Source of the DNA: JANQPA01 sp964548175
Lineage (GTDB): Bacteria; Bacteroidota; Bacteroidia; Chitinophagales; Saprospiraceae
Assembly: GCA_964548175.1 (NCBI GenBank)
Contig: CAZJQS010000011.1
Coordinates: 1 to 64,000 of the forward strand
Reading direction: 5' to 3'
DNA length: 64,000 nt
A program made the position numbers and the translations under genes. The notes beneath the pieces are model-generated. The model saw nothing but the letters and a program-made list of their open reading frames with translations. It ran no database searches and was not told the DNA's origin. Below, in pieces: positions 58,129 through 64,000 of the stretch. The first letter of the stretch is position 1. Each line of letters starts with the position of its first letter.

Positions 58129-59784
58129 ATGAATTCAAATTCTCATTCTGCTCAAAAAATATACATATGGCTGCCTTTTCTTCTGGCAATGGCGCTGGTG
58201 GTGGGCATGCTCATAGGTATAAGATTTGACAACAGCAACCCCGTTATACTGGAAAAATACGATGCCATCGACGATGTCCATGGGCAGAGCAAAATAGATG
58301 AATTGATCAGATACATCGAAGCCAAGTACGTGGATGATATCGATCGCGAGGCGCTGATCGATGAAGCGATCCAAAGCATACTGGATGAACTGGACCCCCA
58401 CTCCATATACATCTCTGCCGAGCAGTTCGAGTCCACTAACGATCCGCTGGAGGGTAAGTTCGAAGGTATCGGCGTGGAATTTATGATCATTGAAGATACC
58501 ATCCTGGTCTTGCACGCACTTAAGGGAGGGCCTTCCGAAGCTGCAGGCTTGCTTACAGGAGATCGCATCGTTATGTTGGAAGACTCCGTTGTCGCAGGAA
58601 AAGGGATCGATTTCGAAGGCGCCAAGGCCTTATTGAAGGGAGAAAAGGGAACAGATGTAAAAATAGGTGTGAAAAGAGGAAATGAACAGGACCTTCGCTT
58701 TTTTTCCATTACCAGAGACGAAATTCCCATCAACAGCATAGATGCCGCTTATATGCTGGATGAGGAAACAGGCTATATCCGGCTGTCCCGTTTCAGCGCC
58801 ACCGCCTATGATGAGTTTATGCAAAACCTGGAGCAATTGATCGAAAAAGAAGGAATGAAGGACCTGGTGCTGGACCTTCGCCAGAATCCCGGAGGCTATC
58901 TTCCCCAAGCCACGAAAATCCTTAACCAGGTCTTCCCGCAAAGAGACAAACTTATGGTCTATACCGAAGGCCGCAAATCCAGCAGGAAAGACTACGTTTC
59001 TAACGGGCGGGTTTTCTTCGACCTCGATGACGTAGCGGTGCTGATCGATCAGGGATCGGCCTCGGCTAGTGAAATCGTTGCAGGCGCCATTCAGGATCAC
59101 GACCGCGGCTTTATCATCGGGCGCCGTTCCTTTGGAAAAGGCCTGGTACAGCAGCAATTCAGGCTTCGGGACGGCTCGGCTTTGAGGTTGACCATCTCCC
59201 GGTATTATACGCCCTCAGGACGCTCCATTCAAAAACCATACGATGATACGGAAGAATACGACAACGACTTCATGGATCGTTATTATTCCGGCGAGCTGCT
59301 CTCAGAAGATAATTATACTCCCGAAGATTCTTCCGAATACCTGACCAGCAACGGACGCGTCGTCTACGGCGGAGGAGGTATCTGGCCGGATGTTTTCGTT
59401 CCTTTGGACACCGTCCTGTTTAGCGAGGATTACATCAAGCTCCGCCAGCAAACAACTGCTTTTGTTTTCCACCATTATGGCAACCGTATCTATTCGACTC
59501 AGGAACCTCCTTTATCCTTTAAGGACTTCGATCGCCATTTCGAAGTATCCGAAAACGACTGGCAGGCTTTCCTCAAAGAGATAGGAGAAAAAAACATCCA
59601 TTTCGATAAATCCAAACTTCCGCTCATTTCTTCCAATTTAAAAAGAACGATAAAGGCCGAATTAGCCCGTGTTCTTTTTGATGATTCGGCTTATTTTAAG
59701 GTTTGGAACCAGCAGGACCCTGACGTTCAGAAGGCCATTAGCGTGTTGCACGACCCCAGTTCTCTTACAGTACTGAATAACTGA
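58129..59784 (+). CDS. S41 family C-terminal processing peptidase
   Basis: The 551-aa protein has an N-terminal membrane anchor (WLPFLLAMALVVGMLIGI), a PDZ domain (about 85-165, with GIGVEFMIIEDTILVLHALKGGPSEAAGLLTGDRIV) and the S41 catalytic core: LVLDLRQNPGGYLPQA, GSASASE at residues 309-315 with the nucleophile Ser, and RSFGKGLVQ with the general base K337. It cleaves proteins at exposed C-termini in the periplasm. The 200-residue tail is typical of Bacteroidota Ctp proteins. Confidence 0.93.
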   Translation: MNSNSHSAQKIYIWLPFLLAMALVVGMLIGIRFDNSNPVILEKYDAIDDVHGQSKIDELIRYIEAKYVDDIDREALIDEAIQSILDELDPHSIYISAEQFESTNDPLEGKFEGIGVEFMIIEDTILVLHALKGGPSEAAGLLTGDRIVMLEDSVVAGKGIDFEGAKALLKGEKGTDVKIGVKRGNEQDLRFFSITRDEIPINSIDAAYMLDEETGYIRLSRFSATAYDEFMQNLEQLIEKEGMKDLVLDLRQNPGGYLPQATKILNQVFPQRDKLMVYTEGRKSSRKDYVSNGRVFFDLDDVAVLIDQGSASASEIVAGAIQDHDRGFIIGRRSFGKGLVQQQFRLRDGSALRLTISRYYTPSGRSIQKPYDDTEEYDNDFMDRYYSGELLSEDNYTPEDSSEYLTSNGRVVYGGGGIWPDVFVPLDTVLFSEDYIKLRQQTTAFVFHHYGNRIYSTQEPPLSFKDFDRHFEVSENDWQAFLKEIGEKNIHFDKSKLPLISSNLKRTIKAELARVLFDDSAYFKVWNQQDPDVQKAISVLHDPSSLTVLNN

Positions 59785-59804
59785 TGCTGCTCAACTTCAA
59801 GTCC

Positions 59805-60410
59805 TTATTCCGATAAAAAAACCATCTCGTCTTTTTTTGATAGGGTAACTACTACCGGAGGCTTGCCTGCCCGCTTCTCCGTCTGTCTGTATCTGGCCAC
59901 ATAGGTCATTTTTTCTAATATAGAAGAACTGATTTCGCCGAAATGAGCAGGAATAGGATGGCCGGCCATAGTCGGAAAGGCGGCCAGTATAGGACCTCCT
60001 AACTCTTGGATGATCTTAGCGCTGAAAGGGTCACGGATGATCCTGACCACAACAGCTTTTTTGGGGGGAAAGAGCGCCTCCGGAAACAGGTGTGCTCCCC
60101 GAAGAACAATGCTCAGCGGACGGGTATGGTAAAATAATAGTGTTTCCAGCTTAGGATGTAAGCCTGGGACATAGTATTTTAGCATTTCCAGAGAGCCGGT
60201 TAAAATTTCTATTCCAAAAGGCAAGGGCTTTTCTATTAACTGAAGCAGTTTTTGACAGGAAACCTCCTGGTACAAATCACAGCCCACCATCCAGGTGGTG
60301 TCTGTTGGGAAGAGAACCAGACCGCCTGATAAAAGCACGCTTGCAGCGCCGGCAATGTCTTCATGTGCGATCATGCTGTTAAGCGTATTGGTAGAAGTCA
60401 GAACATTCAT
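59805..60410 (-). CDS. YrdC/Sua5-like protein, divergent
   Basis: This 201-aa protein follows the YrdC fold: LVLFPTDTTWMVGCD near residue 32, TRPLSIVLRGAHLFPEALFPPKKAVVVRIIRD and LGGPILAAFPTMAGHPIPAHFGEI. True threonylcarbamoyl-AMP synthases carry a KRP-type substrate loop and an STSAN motif; here the loop is LIEKPLPFGIEIL and STSAN is replaced by AAFPTMA. It may be a paralogue with another role rather than the tRNA t6A enzyme. It is convergent with the S41 gene. Confidence 0.75.
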   Translation of the reverse strand: MNVLTSTNTLNSMIAHEDIAGAASVLLSGGLVLFPTDTTWMVGCDLYQEVSCQKLLQLIEKPLPFGIEILTGSLEMLKYYVPGLHPKLETLLFYHTRPLSIVLRGAHLFPEALFPPKKAVVVRIIRDPFSAKIIQELGGPILAAFPTMAGHPIPAHFGEISSSILEKMTYVARYRQTEKRAGKPPVVVTLSKKDEMVFLSE

Positions 60411-60844
60411 GAGTGTTTTATTTTTCTGATTGGAAACACAACCAACTCCCTGGAATGGGCGCTGCTCATCTTATCGGTCAAAAAACGGTTTTGGGATGGA
60501 AAGCTGAATGCCTCGTACAGCCGGAATTCTGTCTTTCAGTTTACGAACCTATGCTTTGTGAATTTTAAAGTACCGAAAGAACAAAACAATATTTATCTTG
60601 AATCAGTCATTCTATTGTGACGAGTAAATGACCAGGCCTGACTTGAATCGAGGGGCCTAAAAGTCGGTCGCTTCCTGCCGGCCATCAGGGCGGGCAAGCG
60701 CCATGATTTTTTACAAAATCCCTCGTTTGTTCACTTACTTAAATGACACACTTTGAGAAAACAGGATGCTCCATTTGCTTTCTATCATTTAACTCAAATT
60801 TCTGTTTACTATTGTATAAAATGACATTTATAACTTTCCAAGCT
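60411..60844. other. intergenic region before the large gliding-type surface gene
   Basis: Short open frames here (for example 60363-60620) have no recognisable content and partly overlap the YrdC-like gene. No consensus promoter was found; TAACTTTC, one base off the -7 box, occurs at about 60831-60838. Confidence 0.4.
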
Positions 60845-63112
60845 ATGCATAGATTTCTGCCCGGCCGGTTCATGGTATTGTTCCTGCTTTTTTTTGTCCC
60901 CCATCTTTTGAGTGCGCGCCACATTATCGGCGGGGAGATCACGTATGAATGCCTGGGGGGAGGTGATTACATTTTTACCCTAAAGGTCTATAGAGATTGT
61001 AATTGTGAGAACTGTGCTGACTTTGATACTCCTGCCCGTATCGGGATTTATGAATGCAATGGTAATGATTGCGCCCGGCTGGGGCGCTTTGATTTTAAAT
61101 ACCGCCTGGATGTAGGTATCGAAAGCATTCGCAATGTTGAGGAGCCGGACTACCCTTGTCTGATCCCGCCGGATGTATGTGTAGAGGAAGGATTGTACAT
61201 TTTTAAGTTGAGCGATTATGGCATCCGCCTTGCCAACAACGGTATGAGCTACCATGTTTCCTATCAGCGGTGTTGCCGCAATCAAACCATCAACAACATC
61301 ATCGGCCCCGACGATGTCGGCGCCACCTATACCATAGAAATCACCCCTACCGCCCAGGATTCTTGCAACAGCAGTCCTGTTTTTGATAATTTCCCCCCCA
61401 CGGTGATCTGCGCAGGCGCCGAGCTTGAGTTTGACCACTCGGCTACTGATCCTGACGGCGACCAGTTGGTCTACGAGTTTTGTCCGCCTCTGACCGGGGG
61501 AGGCCCTATTTTGTCTTCACCGGCCTATGAGTCCTGTGAAGGCGCTCAGCCTACCCCGGCTTGTCCGCCGCCTTATGGAAATGTCAGCTTTATCGTGCCA
61601 ACTTATACGGCCAGTGAACCCATGGGCGGAGACCCACCCATCAGGATCGATCCCAATACGGGGTTGATCACCGGCACCCCAAATGTGCTCGGACAGTTTG
61701 TCGTTGGGGTTTGTGTATCGGAATATCGAAACGGGATCTTACTCAGTAAAGTTTTCCGTGACTTTCAGTTTAATGTGGCTTCCTGCGACCCTACCGTTAT
61801 AGCGGATGTGAAAGAAGATGCCGTCGTAGGCGATCAGGAGTTTTTGATCAATTCCTGCGGCGACTTTGAGATCACCTTTGAAAATGAAAGCTTCCAGCGA
61901 CGATTCATCAATTTCTACGAATGGCGGTTCAACTTTAACGGAGAGATCGTCACCTCCCAGGATTGGAGCCCGACTTTTACCTTTCCCGGCGTAGGCGATT
62001 ATGAAGGAGAGCTCGTCCTGAATCCAGGTACCGACTGCGGAGATACAGCCAAAATTTTTGTCAATCTCTTTCCTTCCATAGAGGCGGAATTCGATTATGC
62101 CTATGACACCTGTGTGGCCGGAGAGGTCCAGTTCCAGGACCTTTCCGTGACCGGAGCAGACAGGATCACGAATTGGGAATGGAACTTCGGTGACGGCAAT
62201 AGTTCTACCCGGCAGGATCCCTTGCATCAATATCGAAGTCCGGGTGAAATCCCGGTCTCCCTGACAGTTACGGATATCAATCAATGTGAGGATACCTACA
62301 CGAGGCCGATTTCCTATTTCCCGGTGCCGGCCCTGATCGTCGTGGCCCCGAGTTCCTTCGCAGGCTGCGTGCCGCAAAGCATTTTTTTCGATAATTTATC
62401 CTTCCCAATTGATTCTACCTATGACATACAATGGAATTTCGGTGACGGTAGAAGCAGTTCGGCCATCAGCCCGACTCATACATACGAAGATCCCGGGAAT
62501 TTTACCGTTGATGTTTCCATCACTTCTCCGATCGGTTGTACAACGGACACCACCTTCAACGGACTGATCACCATGGAAGAATCGCCGAAAGCGGATTTCT
62601 CCATTTTTCCTGAAGAGCCCAGTAGTATCGAACCTACGGTAGAAATTACCGATTTGTCTGAACGGGCAAGCAGTTGGTTCTACGATTTCGGGAATACTTT
62701 CAATACGGCCGAACGTAATCCGGTATATACTTATCCCGATACGGGTAGATACATGATCACCCAGATCGTTACCCATCCCAATGGCTGTCAGGATACCCTG
62801 TCCAGGTTGATCGATATCCAACCCGAGGTGCGCTTTTTCCTTCCTAACGCATTTACGCCGAATGGAGACAGCGTCAATGACGAATATCGCGGTGTCGGTC
62901 TTATGGAAGGAGCTACTGATTTCTCCATGACGATCTGGAACCGCTGGGGCGAACTGGTCTTCCGCGCCTCCGATCCCGGAGCTTCCTGGAACGGGCGAAA
63001 GTTTAACTCCGGACAGGAATCACCCAATGGAGTCTATGTAGTGCAGGTGAGTTACCGGGGGCCACGTGGCGAAAAGGTAGACCTTAAGGGCTTCGCCACT
63101 CTCATCAGGTAA
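60845..63112 (+). CDS. PKD-rich surface protein with gliding motility-associated (type B) C-terminal domain
   Basis: Starting at the ATG at 60845 (earlier in-frame ATGs lack a signal), the 756-aa precursor has a signal peptide (MVLFLLFFVPHLLSARH) directly before HIIGGEITYECLGGGDYIFTLKVYRDCNC, the N-terminal module common in Bacteroidota surface proteins. A Cys-rich region and a putative-Ig-like segment (LITGTPNVLGQFVVGVCV) follow, then PKD domains (WEWNFGDGNSSTRQDPLH, IQWNFGDGRSSSAISPTH, FYDFGNTFNTAERNP). The end (FFLPNAFTPNGDSVNDEYRG, then WNRWGELVFRASD) is the type B T9SS sorting domain. It is predicted to be a secreted surface adhesin or motility-linked protein. Confidence 0.9.
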   Translation: MHRFLPGRFMVLFLLFFVPHLLSARHIIGGEITYECLGGGDYIFTLKVYRDCNCENCADFDTPARIGIYECNGNDCARLGRFDFKYRLDVGIESIRNVEEPDYPCLIPPDVCVEEGLYIFKLSDYGIRLANNGMSYHVSYQRCCRNQTINNIIGPDDVGATYTIEITPTAQDSCNSSPVFDNFPPTVICAGAELEFDHSATDPDGDQLVYEFCPPLTGGGPILSSPAYESCEGAQPTPACPPPYGNVSFIVPTYTASEPMGGDPPIRIDPNTGLITGTPNVLGQFVVGVCVSEYRNGILLSKVFRDFQFNVASCDPTVIADVKEDAVVGDQEFLINSCGDFEITFENESFQRRFINFYEWRFNFNGEIVTSQDWSPTFTFPGVGDYEGELVLNPGTDCGDTAKIFVNLFPSIEAEFDYAYDTCVAGEVQFQDLSVTGADRITNWEWNFGDGNSSTRQDPLHQYRSPGEIPVSLTVTDINQCEDTYTRPISYFPVPALIVVAPSSFAGCVPQSIFFDNLSFPIDSTYDIQWNFGDGRSSSAISPTHTYEDPGNFTVDVSITSPIGCTTDTTFNGLITMEESPKADFSIFPEEPSSIEPTVEITDLSERASSWFYDFGNTFNTAERNPVYTYPDTGRYMITQIVTHPNGCQDTLSRLIDIQPEVRFFLPNAFTPNGDSVNDEYRGVGLMEGATDFSMTIWNRWGELVFRASDPGASWNGRKFNSGQESPNGVYVVQVSYRGPRGEKVDLKGFATLIR

Positions 63113-63209
63113 ATAAATTTATGCAGGATGGAATGTCGTTTCCTCTTTAGCCGTTGGGTCGGATAATAAGATGACTTTCTATCCTACACTAATTTATTTA
63201 CACTACAGC

Positions 63210-63240
63210 TTTGTTCCCAGTAAAAAAAATATTACCTTTG
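63210..63240 (+). promoter_or_regulatory. promoter of rplS
   Basis: TTTG (63210-63213), a 19-bp spacer and TACCTTTG (63233-63240) match the Bacteroidota consensus exactly, 44 bp before the rplS ATG. Confidence 0.8.
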
Positions 63241-63283
63241 CACGGCTATTTTTAAGACCATAAGAATTATAAATTGCAGAGCA

Positions 63284-63646
63284 ATGGACGCGATTAACTA
63301 TATTCACGAGGAGTTAAAATCCGATAAAGGACTGCCGGACTTCAGGCCAGGGGATAACATTGAAGTAGGCTATCGGATTATTGAAGGCGATAAGGAGCGT
63401 ATCCAGCGATTTCGCGGAGATGTTCTACAGATCAAAGGGGAAGGCAGCACCAAGACCTTTACCGTTCGCAAAGTATCTAACGGCGTTGGCGTTGAACGTA
63501 TTTTCCCTTACTCTTCTCCCAATATTACTGACGTTAAAGTGCTGAAAAGAGGTAAAGTGCGTAGAGCACGTTTGTTCTACCTGCGGGATCGCGTTGGTAA
63601 GAAAGCAAGAATCAAAGAGAAAAGAACAGCCAGGCCTACAAAGTAG
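63284..63646 (+). CDS. rplS: 50S ribosomal protein L19
   Basis: The 120-aa protein matches L19: FRPGDNIEVGYRIIEGDKERIQRFRGDVLQIKGEG, then TFTVRKVSNGVGVERIFPYSSPNITDVKVLKRGKVRRARLFYLR. L19 lies at the 30S-50S interface. The C-terminal basic tail with KKARIKEKR is as in other Bacteroidota. It has its own consensus promoter and terminator and no trmD or rimM neighbours, so it is monocistronic here. Confidence 0.96.
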   Translation: MDAINYIHEELKSDKGLPDFRPGDNIEVGYRIIEGDKERIQRFRGDVLQIKGEGSTKTFTVRKVSNGVGVERIFPYSSPNITDVKVLKRGKVRRARLFYLRDRVGKKARIKEKRTARPTK

Positions 63647-63660
63647 AGGATGTAAAAACA

Positions 63661-63698
63661 AAAAAAAGCCTGTTGGAATTCCAACAGGCTTTTTTTTG
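63661..63698. terminator. bidirectional terminator after rplS
   Basis: AGCCTGTTGGAA/TTCCAACAGGCT (63667-63690) is a perfect palindrome with A and T runs on its two sides, placed between rplS and a convergent gene. Confidence 0.92.
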
Positions 63699-63699
63699 T

Positions 63700-64000
63700 T
63701 TATCGGGTTTTTACAAACCTTTCCTTAGTAATGACTTTTCCATTCTGGATAATCACCATTAAGTAAATGCCATTTTGGAGTTGACTGACATCGAGTTCTG
63801 AACGTACTTTCAACTGATCCAGTTGGATGGACCGTTCCATTACCTGCTGGCCAAAAGCATTGAATACCACGATCTGCGCCTGGCCGAGGGCCGGAGCCTC
63901 CAATTCGTAACCCAATCGGTCATATGCGGGATTAGGCCATACGCTCAATTCGGCTTCTTTCGCCTCCGGCAAGATCAGCTCGATCTCTTCTTTTTCTTCT
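63700..64000 (-). CDS. T9SS type A sorting domain of a secreted protein, 5' truncated by window edge
   Basis: The minus-strand frame is open to the right edge, so only the C-terminal 99 residues are visible. An acidic stretch EEKEEIELILPEAKEAEL leads into ELSVWPNPAYDRLGYELEAPAL, then VVFNAFGQQVMERSIQL, LDVSQLQNGIYLMVIIQNGK and VITKERFVKTR. This is a complete type A sorting domain, recognised by the type IX translocon and removed or anchored at the surface. What the exported protein does lies outside the window. Confidence 0.88.
   Translation of the reverse strand, partial: EEKEEIELILPEAKEAELSVWPNPAYDRLGYELEAPALGQAQIVVFNAFGQQVMERSIQLDQLKVRSELDVSQLQNGIYLMVIIQNGKVITKERFVKTR

Noticed and set aside
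60363..60620. Possible 85-aa gene upstream of the PKD-rich surface protein
   Set aside because: It begins inside the YrdC-like gene, has no motif or promoter and ends in unremarkable sequence.
61739..62377. Minus-strand open frame of 212 codons inside the PKD-rich surface gene
   Set aside because: The PKD domains are on the plus strand in this stretch; the antisense frame is composition-driven.

Overview
The window looks like a chromosomal scaffold piece from a member of the Bacteroidota, probably a Saprospiria-like (Lewinella or Haliscomenobacter relative) marine or freshwater heterotroph. The support is as follows. Several secreted proteins end in type IX secretion sorting domains (at 28070-28316, 29740-30001, 62830-63112 and 63700-64000). 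Several promoters fit the Bacteroidota pattern TTTG-N19/20-TAnnTTTG. The primary sigma factor is short (289 aa), a small bTHX-type ribosomal protein gene is present, start codons follow A-rich leaders rather than Shine-Dalgarno sites, and many genes encode 'thing with signal peptide ending in AQ' proteins. Genus-level placement is a guess. A run of exactly 100 N at 16931-17030 marks a scaffold gap of unknown true size.

Layout. 1-4274: a left-truncated SRPBCC protein, then a GMC oxidoreductase, a secreted two-domain VOC protein and an SDR dehydrogenase. 4329-5123: a Crp/Fnr regulator interrupted by a stop codon in its DNA-binding helix. 5152-16164: about 11 kb of tightly packed same-strand genes (GH63-like glucosidase, glycogen debranching enzyme, YHS protein, aquaporin, SDR, a small unknown, a lipoprotein MsrB-MsrA fusion, DoxX, two tiny membrane proteins, a frameshifted ferric-reductase/Rieske protein and a membrane-anchored protein with a conserved cysteine cluster). 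It reads like a stress, redox and alpha-glucan operon.

16764-30701: surface protein island. A giant mosaic protein (at least 3850 aa, interrupted by the N gap) carries FN3, carboxypeptidase-regulatory-like, FG-GAP, SprB-like and PKD modules. It is followed by a 491-aa protein built like its C-terminus and a PKD lipoprotein. 30974-39760: a PqqB-like lipoprotein, PaaZ, an enoyl-CoA hydratase, a fused 2-oxo acid dehydrogenase E1, an MFS transporter and a convergent PLP decarboxylase. 39961-44764: an esterase lipoprotein, a thioredoxin-like lipoprotein, a Uma2 protein, a lipoprotein and a GH3-family protein, with palindromic intergenic repeats. 44964-48416: bTHX, then glgA and glgC for ADP-glucose glycogen synthesis.

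48449-64000: mostly housekeeping genes: a TonB-domain/TPR protein, an M19 dipeptidase, a LolA-like protein, an AddB-like nuclease with a START-like gene, sigma-70, an Lrp regulator, an S41 protease, a degenerate YrdC-like protein, a large gliding-type surface protein, ribosomal protein L19 and a truncated T9SS cargo gene.

glgA/glgC (synthesis) and the debranching enzyme at 7839 (breakdown) could act on the same glycogen pool although they lie about 36 kb apart. The most interesting candidate system is the 11-kb operon, in which a periplasm-facing methionine sulfoxide reductase lipoprotein sits beside a ferric-reductase/Rieske membrane electron-transfer module. No tRNA, rRNA, CRISPR array, transposase or prophage gene was seen.
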